DNA from: RGIG250 sp045616885
Lineage (GTDB): Bacteria; Bacillota; Negativicutes; Selenomonadales; Selenomonadaceae
Assembly (NCBI GenBank): GCA_045616885.1
Contig: JAZLHS010000059.1
Coordinates: forward strand, 1 to 8,206
Reading direction: 5' to 3'
Length of the DNA: 8,206 nt
The notes beneath the pieces are model-generated. The model was not told where the DNA came from. It worked only from the letters and a program-made list of their open reading frames with translations, and made no database searches. A program made the translations under genes and the position numbers. Below are positions 1 to 5,962 of the stretch, in pieces (the first letter of the stretch is position 1; the number at the start of each line of letters is the position of its first letter).

Positions 1-3
1 TAA
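1..3 (+). other. Possible stop codon of a cut-off upstream gene
   Basis: The window opens with TAA, directly before a ribosome binding site (AAGGAG, 8-13) and the first full gene. It may be the stop codon of the preceding gene in the same operon. Because ymdB follows two positions on, and rny (RNase Y) commonly precedes ymdB in Firmicutes, rny is the natural guess. The reading frame cannot be checked from three bases. Confidence 0.3.
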
Positions 4-22
4 GGAAAAGGAGCTGAAACAG

Positions 23-553
23 ATGTCATTTTTGCGCCGCCGCCGCAAGCCGAATATGGACGGGGTCAATCTGTTGATGACACTGCTTCTTTGCTATCCT
101 GAGATAGGGACTGTTACCTTCGACCCGGCGAAGGGTGAGACACTGCAGATGTCCTTCACTCTGAAGCGTCGGCCGGAGGATGAGGAGAGCGCCAAATTCG
201 GCCGCTTCCTTACAGAGAGCGTCAATACGTATCACAGCCTTCTGCATTTGCCGGAGGGAAAGCTGAATATCACCGTTGAAGGAAATGGGACAGCCGCCAT
301 CCTCGGTATCAAGCGGGACATGGCTACCATCAGCCGGGGCGAGATAAAGCTCATCGCCACGTTGGTGCGCGAGACCTTCGGCGATGACCTTATTACCGAT
401 TCCGATATGGAGAAAAATATTCCGGATGAGGCTACAAGGCTGGCACATGAGGAAAATATTGACAACATCCTTGGCTCGGTTCGTTTCGGTGTAATATCCG
501 AGACACTGGTCGGCTATCGCGAGGCCGGTCGGGTCATGGTCTACAATAAGTGA
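23..553 (+). CDS. Conserved-looking hypothetical protein preceding ymdB
   Basis: This encodes a 176-residue protein that I do not recognise. The ATG at 23 has AAGGAG at 8-13 with a 9-nt spacer, so the start is well supported. The protein opens with a run of arginines (residues 5-8), followed by a hydrophobic stretch around residues 15-33 that is too interrupted to be a convincing membrane span. The rest is a mixed alpha/beta, fairly acidic soluble sequence, with no signal peptide, no cysteine metal site and no catalytic motif I can name. The region around residues 80-115 (ITVEGNGTAA onward) looks like a compact strand-helix unit. It ends 7 nt before the GTG start of the ymdB homologue, so the two are almost certainly cotranscribed and probably translationally coupled. 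The tight link to ymdB hints at a role in RNA or nucleotide metabolism, but that is association only. Confidence 0.85.
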   Translation: MSFLRRRRKPNMDGVNLLMTLLLCYPEIGTVTFDPAKGETLQMSFTLKRRPEDEESAKFGRFLTESVNTYHSLLHLPEGKLNITVEGNGTAAILGIKRDMATISRGEIKLIATLVRETFGDDLITDSDMEKNIPDEATRLAHEENIDNILGSVRFGVISETLVGYREAGRVMVYNK

Positions 554-560
554 GGTACCT

Positions 561-1340
561 GTGCGAATAATGATGGTTGGCGATGTTTTCGGCAGGATGG
601 GTCGCGAGATATTCAGCGAGCTCACCCCCAGACTGAAAGCAAAGCACAAGATAGATTTCATCGTGGTAAACGGTGAGAACTCCGCCGGCGGCAAGGGTAT
701 CGTCCGCAAATCTCTGGACGAAATGTGCCGGGCCGGTGCAGATGTGGTTACCAGCGGAAATCACATCTGGGATAACAAAGAAGTAATGAATTTTATCGAC
801 GACGAGCCGTATCTGGTAAGGCCGGCGAATTATCCTCCGGGGACTCCCGGAAAGGGCTGGTGCATATACCAGCTCCGGTCGAAGCGAATCGCCGTAATTA
901 ATTTGTCCGGACGGGCATTCATGCCCCCAATGGACTGCCCCTTTCAGAAGATAGAAGATATTCTTTACGAGCTGAAAGGCAAGGCGGACATCATTCTGGT
1001 AGATTTCCACGCCGAGACTACATCCGAGAAGATGGCGCTGGGCTGGTATCTGGACGGTCGGGTCACGGCTGTAGTGGGGACTCATACCCATGTCCAGACG
1101 GCTGATGAGCGAATCCTCCATGAAGGTACGGCCTTTATCACAGACTTGGGCATGACCGGCCCTTGGGACTCTGTCATCGGTGACGAGGTAGAGTGCATCA
1201 TCCGTCGCTTTACTACCGGTATGCCGGTGCGCTTTGCTGTGGCAGAGACAGGCCCATGCATATACAGCGGTGTCATCATTGATGTGGATGACAAGACGAA
1301 CAAAGCGGTTGCAATCGAGAGAGTTTTGATAAAACAGTAA
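561..1340 (+). CDS. ymdB: YmdB-family metallophosphoesterase (2',3'-cyclic nucleotide phosphodiesterase type)
   Basis: The 259-residue protein matches Bacillus subtilis YmdB closely in length and along its whole sequence. The dinuclear metal site is intact: D8 (GDVFG), E39-N40 (NGEN), N67-H68 (SGNH), H150 (DFHAE), H175 and H177 (GTHTH). Other family signatures are RPANYPPGTPGKG near residues 87-99 and TSEKMALGWY near 154-163. YmdB is a cytoplasmic phosphodiesterase that acts on 2',3'-cAMP in vitro and affects biofilm and motility gene expression in Bacillus; the activity here is inferred from those conserved residues. Translation starts at GTG 561, with GAGG at 552-555 overlapping the stop of the preceding gene; an ATG three codons in is placed less well. 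The neighbours are the unknown gene 7 nt upstream and a PHP phosphoesterase 15 nt downstream, so it sits inside a cotranscribed block. Confidence 0.95.
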   Translation: MRIMMVGDVFGRMGREIFSELTPRLKAKHKIDFIVVNGENSAGGKGIVRKSLDEMCRAGADVVTSGNHIWDNKEVMNFIDDEPYLVRPANYPPGTPGKGWCIYQLRSKRIAVINLSGRAFMPPMDCPFQKIEDILYELKGKADIILVDFHAETTSEKMALGWYLDGRVTAVVGTHTHVQTADERILHEGTAFITDLGMTGPWDSVIGDEVECIIRRFTTGMPVRFAVAETGPCIYSGVIIDVDDKTNKAVAIERVLIKQ

Positions 1341-1355
1341 GAGCTAGGAGGCACC

Positions 1356-2183
1356 ATGCCAAGCGATCTGCATATTCATACCACCTTCTCCGATGGGCGT
1401 CTGACTCCGGAGGAGATAGTGGCGGCTGCTCAGGCGGCAGGTCTTAGTAATATCGCTATCACCGATCACGATACGATAGATGGTATCCGGCATCTCTATG
1501 AGAATGAGAAGGACAATGTCAAGGGAATGAACATTATTCCCGGCATTGAGCTGTCAACCGAATACGATGGCCGGGAAGTTCACATCCTTGGCTACAACAT
1601 TGATATATACAGCTCCGTGCTGGCTGACAGACTCGTCGAGATAGGCGAGGACAGATGGCAGCGTCTGGCTTTGATGCTTGAGAAGCTGCGGGAACTGAAA
1701 TATGATATCACCGAAGCTGAGGTGCTGAAGGTGGCAGGAGCCAGCAGCTCCGTGAGCCGCTCTCATGTGGCCAGAGTGCTGGTGAAGAAGGGGTACTTTC
1801 CCACGGTTCGGGCAGTATTTGACGAGCTGCTGGGACAGGATAAGCCCGCCTATATTCCTCGCTATCGTATAGACGCAGCCGAAGCTGTGGAGCTGGTGCG
1901 GGCAGCCGGCGGCTTCCCGGTGGTGGCTCATCCGCTGCTGATAGGCAGCGATGCTGTCCTGTCTAAGCTGCTGAAGCTGGATGTGGCCGGCATAGAGGTC
2001 TATTATCCTCAGCACAACGGGGAAGATGTCCAGCGCTACGGTCAGCTGGCTGAGCTGCACGATTTGCTGAAGACCGGCGGTTCGGATTTCCACGCCATAC
2101 CCGGTCGATATCCGGAAGCATTGGGCGAGTTCGTGGTGGATGATGCTTTTGCGGCCCCTTTTGTCGAGGCAATGGGCAGATAA
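1356..2183 (+). CDS. PHP-domain phosphoesterase, YciV/TrpH type
   Basis: This 275-residue protein has the full set of PHP metal ligands: H6 and H8 (DLHIHTTFSDG), D13, D37-H38 (ITDHD), E65 (GIELS), H76 (VHILGY), H192 (VVAHP), and D244 and H246 (GSDFH). H137 lies in a SRSHVAR segment matching the inserted helical lid of the YciV/TrpH subfamily. Characterised members hydrolyse 3',5'-nucleoside bisphosphates or trim RNA 5' ends (RNase AM in E. coli). I therefore expect a cytoplasmic tri-metal phosphatase or exonuclease acting on nucleotides or RNA; the exact substrate cannot be read from sequence. The ATG at 1356 has a strong TAGGAGG just upstream with a short 4-nt spacer. Lying 15 nt after ymdB, it places a second metal-dependent phosphoesterase for RNA-derived substrates in the operon. 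DNA polymerase X or histidinol phosphatase assignments are less likely because the inserted lid and the length fit YciV/TrpH. Confidence 0.92.
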   Translation: MPSDLHIHTTFSDGRLTPEEIVAAAQAAGLSNIAITDHDTIDGIRHLYENEKDNVKGMNIIPGIELSTEYDGREVHILGYNIDIYSSVLADRLVEIGEDRWQRLALMLEKLRELKYDITEAEVLKVAGASSSVSRSHVARVLVKKGYFPTVRAVFDELLGQDKPAYIPRYRIDAAEAVELVRAAGGFPVVAHPLLIGSDAVLSKLLKLDVAGIEVYYPQHNGEDVQRYGQLAELHDLLKTGGSDFHAIPGRYPEALGEFVVDDAFAAPFVEAMGR

Positions 2184-2215
2184 TCATTCACAGGTTTCTC
2201 TATAGGGTAAATGAC

Positions 2216-3052
2216 ATGGAAGTTATTGCGCTGGTTGGACAGAGCGGCACCGGCAAAAGCCATCGTGCCCTCATGGTTGCCAACGAATATCAGGCGGATG
2301 CCATCATTGATGACGGTATCCTTATCAGGGACGGCAAGATAGTAGCCGGTAAATCCGCCAAGCACGAGAAGAGCAAGATAATGGCTGTTCGCCGGGCGAT
2401 ATTTGTGCTGCCCGGACATGCCGATGAGGTAGGAGCGGCGCTTCGAGAGGATATGCCGAACCGCATTCTCATCATCGGCACCTCAGATAATATGGTAGGA
2501 AAGATTGCCAAGAAGCTGGGACTTCCTCCCATTAGCCGCGTCGTCCGCATCGAGGATGTGGCCACGCAGGAGGAAATGGAGAAGGCTCACGAAATCAGGA
2601 TGAAGAAGGGAATGCACATCATCCCGGTACCGTCCATCGAGCTGGCTCCGCACTTCTCAGGCTACCTTATCGACCCTATCCGCTCCCTGTTCAACGGCGG
2701 CAAGAAGCGGCGCCGTCTGGGTGAGAAGTCCATAGTCCGCCCGGTATTCAGCTACTACGGCAAGCTGATAATCGATGACCATGCCATTTCGGATATCGTC
2801 AGAATTCTTATCAGCGGCAGTGAGGCTGTCCGGAAGGTGGCAGACGTCAAGGTTCGTCAGATAACCGAGGATGATGAGCACAGAGGACTGGTCATCGCCT
2901 GCAGTGTAGTGCTGGCAGTGTACGGGAAAAATATTCCCCAGCTCATTAAGGAGATACAGGACAACACCAAGAAGCAGTTGGAGATGCAGACAGGTATGGT
3001 GGTTCGTCAGCTCAATATAAATGTGAAGGCTCTTGTTGTGGGAGCAAAATAA
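2216..3052 (+). CDS. P-loop NTPase-like protein fused to an Asp23/Gls24 domain
   Basis: The 278 residues split into two parts. Residues 1-155 begin with a Walker A motif (GQSGTGKS, 8-15) after a beta strand, then IIDDG (30-34), a strand with ILIIGTSD (84-91), and IPVPSIE near 136-142, as in small nucleotide-kinase-like folds. A basic linker (KKRRR, 163-167) leads to residues 172-275, which match the Asp23/Gls24 (DUF322) pattern: a strand with YGKLIIDDHAI, a helix, a strand with GLVIACSVVLAVYGKNIP, a long amphipathic helix (PQLIKEIQDNTKKQ), and the closing MVVRQLNINVKALVV. Asp23/Gls24 proteins are small envelope-stress-associated proteins of Gram-positives, often tethered at the membrane; there is no membrane span here. 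The ATG at 2216 has a weak AGGG at 2204-2207. It lies 32 nt after the PHP gene and is the last gene before a strong terminator. What the ATPase or kinase half acts on is unknown. Confidence 0.85.
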   Translation: MEVIALVGQSGTGKSHRALMVANEYQADAIIDDGILIRDGKIVAGKSAKHEKSKIMAVRRAIFVLPGHADEVGAALREDMPNRILIIGTSDNMVGKIAKKLGLPPISRVVRIEDVATQEEMEKAHEIRMKKGMHIIPVPSIELAPHFSGYLIDPIRSLFNGGKKRRRLGEKSIVRPVFSYYGKLIIDDHAISDIVRILISGSEAVRKVADVKVRQITEDDEHRGLVIACSVVLAVYGKNIPQLIKEIQDNTKKQLEMQTGMVVRQLNINVKALVVGAK

Positions 3053-3064
3053 TCCGGCACAGCG

Positions 3065-3096
3065 TCCGACAGGTTTCGCGCCTGTCGGATTTTTTT
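3065..3096 (+). terminator. Intrinsic terminator of the ymdB operon
   Basis: A perfect 9-bp stem (TCCGACAGG at 3065-3073 against CCTGTCGGA at 3081-3089) with a 7-nt loop is followed immediately by seven T residues. It starts 13 nt after the stop codon of the P-loop/Asp23 gene. This is a textbook rho-independent terminator and marks the 3' end of the first operon. Confidence 0.93.
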
Positions 3097-3116
3097 GTTG
3101 TGTTTTTTGTCCGGTG

Positions 3117-3125
3117 TGGTATAAT
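3117..3125 (+). promoter_or_regulatory. Extended -10 promoter for the NSS transporter
   Basis: The sequence TGGTATAAT is a perfect TGnTATAAT extended -10 element for the main sigma factor. The best upstream -35 candidate is TTGTGT at 3098-3103 with a 16-nt spacer, matching TTGACA only in its first three bases plus position, which is typical for extended -10 promoters. It lies directly behind the terminator of the preceding operon and about 80 nt before the likely start of the transporter gene. Transcription would begin near 3131-3133. Confidence 0.65.
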
Positions 3126-3204
3126 ACATCTTCGTGATTGTCTTTTTGCAGTGAACACAAAAGCATCCCAAAAATTAAATCGTAGCGAAAGTTGTGTGAT
3201 ATTT

Positions 3205-4611
3205 TTGAGTAAAACCAAGAAATCCGGCAGCTTCAGCGGACAGCTTGGCTTTGTGCTGGCGTCGGCTGCCAGTGCTATAGGTGTAGGCAACCTCTGGCGC
3301 TTTCCTTACCTTGCGGCAAAGGATGGCGGCGGTGTATTTCTGTTCATTTACCTTTTATTGGTGCTGACCTTTGGCTATGGACTGCTGATGACGGACATCG
3401 TCATCGGACGCCGCACCAGAAGCAGTGCCATTCATGCTTACGAGAAGGTAGCGAAGCGGTGGAAGCCGCTGGGAATCATCGTGTTCTTTGTTCCGGCTAT
3501 AATCCTCGCGTACTACGCGGTTATCGGCGGCTGGATAACAAAGTACTTTATGGTATTCCTTACCGGTCAGGGGGAGCTGGCGGCGGCAGACGGTTTCTTC
3601 GGCAGCTTTATTACGGCGCCTGATTCGCCGGTGGTTTTCTCTGTCGTATTTTTGGCCGTTACGGCTCTGATAATCTATCTTGGCGTTGAGAAGGGTATCG
3701 AGAAGGCGGCTACCTGGATAATGCCGATAATGCTGCTGACTATCATCGGTATTGCCGGATTTGCTCTGACGCTGGAGCACACCGATGCTAATGGAGCGGT
3801 TCGTACCGGGTGGGATGGCTTCCTGCTTTATGTGACCCCTGACTTTACCGGGATGACCGTGGGTCGTTTCCTGCAGATAACCCTTGATGCTATGAGTCAG
3901 CTGTTCTTCTCCCTCAGCGTATCAATGGGAATCATGATTACCTACGGCTCCTACGCAAAGCCGGATGTTGACCTGAATAAGTCCGTTTCGCATATTGAGA
4001 TTTTTGACACTGCGGCAGCGGTGCTGGTGGGCATCATGATAATCCCGGCCATCTATGTATTCTCCGGCACGGAGGGAATGGGAGCCGGCCCGGCGCTGAT
4101 GTTCATTTCGCTGCCCAAGGTATTCTCGGCTATGGGTTCCAGTGGTGCCTTTATCGGACTGGCCTTCTTTGCTATGGCTACCTTGGCGGCGTTGACCTCC
4201 AGCGTATCCATCATGGAGCCGGTAGTGGCTGACTGTATGGAGCTGTTCAAGTCTACCCGCAACAAAACTGTAGCGGCGCTGACTGCGTTCTATGCAGCGG
4301 CGGCGGCGGTCATTGCCTTGGGCTACAGCGTCTTCTACATGGAGCTTCCCCTGCCGAATGGTTCGGTAGGACAGATTTTGGATGTCCTTGACTATGTGAG
4401 CAACTGTCTGATGATGCCCTTTGCCTCGCTAATGACCTGCCTGCTTATCGGCTGGGTCGTGGGACCGCAGTGGGTAATTGACGAGGTGGAGACCTTCGGC
4501 AATACCTTTGGCCGCAAGCAGGTATACTGCGTCATGATAAAGTATGTCACTCCGGTTCTGCTCTTTGTCCTCTTCCTTGAGTCGACCGGTATATTGAAAA
4601 TGTTTAGATGA
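3205..4611 (+). CDS. Sodium-coupled amino-acid transporter, NSS/SNF family
   Basis: From the TTG at 3205 the protein has 468 residues and about 11 membrane segments, like the shorter bacterial NSS members (MhsT type). The unwound TM1 motif SAIGVGNLWRFPY (residues 23-35) is diagnostic; N29 corresponds to LeuT N27, and G26 sits where biogenic-amine carriers have Asp, which favours amino-acid substrates. In TM6, QLFFSLS places S236 and S238 at the LeuT T254 and S256 sites, and M241 replaces LeuT F259. TM8 carries LTSSVSIMEP, with T331-S332-S333 at the second sodium site. It should import an amino acid with sodium across the inner membrane; the substrate cannot be read. The open frame extends upstream to 3100, but that overlaps the promoter, and family alignment favours 3205, which lacks a clear Shine-Dalgarno. 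GTG 3196 is an alternative start. The gene stands alone between promoter and terminator. Confidence 0.93.
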   Translation: MSKTKKSGSFSGQLGFVLASAASAIGVGNLWRFPYLAAKDGGGVFLFIYLLLVLTFGYGLLMTDIVIGRRTRSSAIHAYEKVAKRWKPLGIIVFFVPAIILAYYAVIGGWITKYFMVFLTGQGELAAADGFFGSFITAPDSPVVFSVVFLAVTALIIYLGVEKGIEKAATWIMPIMLLTIIGIAGFALTLEHTDANGAVRTGWDGFLLYVTPDFTGMTVGRFLQITLDAMSQLFFSLSVSMGIMITYGSYAKPDVDLNKSVSHIEIFDTAAAVLVGIMIIPAIYVFSGTEGMGAGPALMFISLPKVFSAMGSSGAFIGLAFFAMATLAALTSSVSIMEPVVADCMELFKSTRNKTVAALTAFYAAAAAVIALGYSVFYMELPLPNGSVGQILDVLDYVSNCLMMPFASLMTCLLIGWVVGPQWVIDEVETFGNTFGRKQVYCVMIKYVTPVLLFVLFLESTGILKMFR

Positions 4612-4615
4612 TTAT

Positions 4616-4663
4616 AAAGGGTCTGTGAAAAAATGATTGCTCATTTTTTCACACACCCTTTTT
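4616..4663 (+). terminator. Long palindromic terminator after the NSS transporter
   Basis: A 13-bp perfect stem (TGTGAAAAAATGA, 4624-4636, against 4641-4653) with loop TTGC is extended by a further 7 bp (AAAGGGT, 4616-4622, against 4655-4661) across one C-C mismatch. The right arm ends in a run of five T. It begins five bases after the transporter stop codon. The core palindrome is nearly identical to an inverted copy at 7466-7497. Confidence 0.88.
4623..4647 (+). repeat. Dispersed palindromic repeat, copy 1
   Basis: These 25 bases match the reverse complement of 7472-7496 at 24 positions; the only difference is at loop base 4638 (T against C). The unit contains CTGTGAAAAAATGA, a TTGC loop and TCATTTT. 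It forms the core of the terminator after the NSS gene. Confidence 0.75.
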
Positions 4664-4829
4664 GTTGTTGGAATATAATTGTTGTGAGAGAATAAAAAGT
4701 ATCGTCTTTTAAAAAGCGAAAATGAGGTTAGTCTCAGGAACAGCAAAGGCTTTTGCTATATCAGATTATTTTCATAATTGAGTGTAATAGTAAACGAAGA
4801 TAACCATGATTTTGACAGAGGAGATTTGT
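4664..4829 (+). promoter_or_regulatory. Upstream region of the trk operon; promoter not firmly placed
   Basis: This AT-rich 166-nt gap must hold the promoter of the trk operon, since a strong terminator precedes it. A perfect TATAAT lies at 4674-4679 but lacks a credible -35 (upstream sequence belongs to the terminator). CATAAT at 4773-4778 is a weaker alternative nearer the gene. Three small dyads are visible: TGAG/CTCA at about 4724-4737, AGCAAA/TTTGCT at 4742-4757, and ATTAT/ATAAT at 4765-4778. I recognise no riboswitch, including no c-di-AMP (ydaO) riboswitch core, although potassium transporters are often controlled that way. Confidence 0.4.
4817..4823 (+). promoter_or_regulatory. Shine-Dalgarno fixing the start of the first RCK gene
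   Basis: AGAGGAG lies 6 nt before the ATG at 4830. It sits downstream of the in-frame ATG at 4806, which has no such site, so 4830 is the preferred start. Confidence 0.8.
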
Positions 4830-5288
4830 ATGAGTTTCATAAGAAGGCTCACGAAGGTTCTCCGCGGAGAGAACTATTATGTGATAATCGGTTGCGGCAG
4901 ACTGGGAGCTACTCTGGCTGAGCAGCTGGAGGCAGCCGGAAAAGAAGTGCTGATAATAGACAAGCGGCAGGAGGCTTTTGACAAGCTGCCGGACACCTAC
5001 GGCGGAATGACCCTCACCGGAGACGGCAGTGAGCTGGCTGTGCTGGAGCGGGTGGGGCTTGATTCGGCAGAAGGCGTCATCGTGGTAACGAACAACGACA
5101 ACATGAATGCCATGATTGCGCAGCTGGTGCGAGAGCTGAATCCCGGCCCGCGGCCGCGGATAATCGCTCGCCTCTATGAGCCGGGGCGTGAGGTAGTATA
5201 TAGGGAGCTGGGGATTACCAGCATTTGCCCGTCCGAGCTTTCGGCTCGGGAAATCGCAAACTGCCTTGGGGAGGGAGACCGTTGGTAA
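4830..5288 (+). CDS. trkA: RCK N-domain (TrkA-N) potassium uptake regulatory subunit, lacking RCK-C
   Basis: The 152-residue protein is a single Rossmann-type RCK N-domain. It has the full glycine motif GCGRLG (21-26), an acidic residue ending strand 2 (D44 in VLIIDKR) expected to bind the ribose of NAD(H), GDGS at 64-67, and VIVVTNNDNMN near 90-100. A short basic stretch, FIRRLTKVLR (3-12), precedes the fold. The C-terminal RCK_C domain found in most TrkA and KtrA proteins is absent; the protein stops soon after SELSAREIANCL. RCK proteins form cytoplasmic rings under TrkH/KtrB and gate potassium flow in response to nucleotides. This one is followed by a second RCK gene overlapping it by 7 nt and then trkH, so the pair probably replaces a single full-length TrkA. 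The start at ATG 4830 is chosen over 4806 on ribosome-binding-site grounds. Confidence 0.9.
   Translation: MSFIRRLTKVLRGENYYVIIGCGRLGATLAEQLEAAGKEVLIIDKRQEAFDKLPDTYGGMTLTGDGSELAVLERVGLDSAEGVIVVTNNDNMNAMIAQLVRELNPGPRPRIIARLYEPGREVVYRELGITSICPSELSAREIANCLGEGDRW
5269..5274 (+). promoter_or_regulatory. Shine-Dalgarno for the TTG-started second RCK gene
   Basis: GGGAGG, within a purine-rich stretch at 5268-5277, ends 7 nt before the TTG at 5282. It lies inside the last codons of the preceding RCK gene and decides the choice of TTG 5282 over the in-frame ATG at 5225, which would give a long overlap and a non-homologous N-terminus. Confidence 0.8.
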
Positions 5289-5962
5289 GGGAAAAGATAA
5301 TAATCGTCGGCGGTCGAACCAAAGCCAGAACCTTGGCAATGTCTCTTCTGGGACAGGGACATATCGTCACGGTGGTCAATTCCACTGTTGATGACTGCCG
5401 GATGCTGGCTGCGGTAGATGGACTGAATGTCATTCAGGGTGACGGAACGAAACCGTATATTCTCGATGAGGCGGGAGCCGGAGAGGCAAATATTCTCATC
5501 GCCATGTCGCCGCGTGATGAAGACAATCTCATTGCCTGCCAGCTGGGAAAGAAGCTGTACGGAGTGGGTAAGACCGTAGCGATGGTCGGCAGCCCGGACA
5601 AGGTGCCGTTTTTCCGGCGGCTGGGAGTAGACCATCCTATCTGTGCTGTCAATGCGGTAGCAAAGATAATCGAGCAACAGGCATTCCTTGAAGAAATGAA
5701 GGGCATGGTCTCTTTTGATGATGGGCGAGTCAACATCGTAGAAGTGGAAATGGATGAGGGATGCCCGGCAGTAAGAAAGAAGCTCAGGGATATCAAGCTG
5801 CCGGACAGTGTGATTATCGGTGCTCTGCTCAGAGGCAGTATGACGATAATTCCCCGCGGTGAAACGAGACTGCTGCCGGAGGATAAGCTGATAATTCTCT
5901 CGGCCGGCGGACAGGAGATAGAGGCTGTGCGTATCTTGCGAGGGGTCAGAGCGGATGGATAA
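5282..5962 (+). CDS. Second RCK subunit: degenerate TrkA-N plus TrkA-C domain
   Basis: From TTG 5282 the protein has 226 residues. Residues 4-135 follow the RCK N-domain pattern (KIIIVGG, then GDGTKPYILDEAGA at 53-66 and ILIAMSPRDEDN at 71-82). However, the glycine motif reads GGRTKA (10-15) against GCGRLG in its partner, and N33 replaces the acidic residue at the end of strand 2. Canonical NAD(H) binding is therefore doubtful. Residues about 150-218 are a standard RCK_C (TrkA_C) domain: VNIVEVEMDEGCPAVRKKL, then a strand with IIPRGETRLLPEDKLIIL. RCK_C domains bind regulatory ligands, c-di-AMP in some Firmicute Ktr/Trk proteins; the ligand here is unknown. The gene overlaps its predecessor by 7 nt (TTGGTAA) and trkH by 8 nt, so the three should be translationally coupled. 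It probably forms a mixed ring with the first RCK protein. Confidence 0.9.
   Translation: MVREKIIIVGGRTKARTLAMSLLGQGHIVTVVNSTVDDCRMLAAVDGLNVIQGDGTKPYILDEAGAGEANILIAMSPRDEDNLIACQLGKKLYGVGKTVAMVGSPDKVPFFRRLGVDHPICAVNAVAKIIEQQAFLEEMKGMVSFDDGRVNIVEVEMDEGCPAVRKKLRDIKLPDSVIIGALLRGSMTIIPRGETRLLPEDKLIILSAGGQEIEAVRILRGVRADG

Noticed and set aside
26..709. Open 227-codon minus-strand frame opposite the first gene and ymdB
   Set aside because: Antisense to the start of ymdB, whose conserved residues fix the coding strand; the translation shows no family signature.
3100..3204. Upstream extension of the transporter frame back to GTG 3100
   Set aside because: It would place the start upstream of and across a near-perfect extended -10 promoter and right at the previous terminator, and adds 35 residues absent from NSS proteins.
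4760..4790. Possible Fur-box-like dyad (ATTAT/ATAAT) upstream of trk
   Set aside because: Only 5 bp per arm in AT-rich sequence, and poor agreement with the 19-bp Fur consensus; chance is a sufficient explanation.
4806..4829. Earlier ATG (4806) for the first RCK gene
   Set aside because: No Shine-Dalgarno precedes it, while AGAGGAG sits at the ideal distance before ATG 4830.
4664..4829. c-di-AMP (ydaO) riboswitch upstream of the trk operon
   Set aside because: Considered because it regulates potassium transporters in Firmicutes, but the conserved GC-rich core and pairing elements are not visible in this AT-rich stretch.
5225..5281. Earlier ATG (5225) for the second RCK gene
   Set aside because: It would overlap the first RCK gene by 64 nt and add a non-homologous N-terminus; TTG 5282 has an excellent ribosome binding site and starts just before the expected first beta strand.
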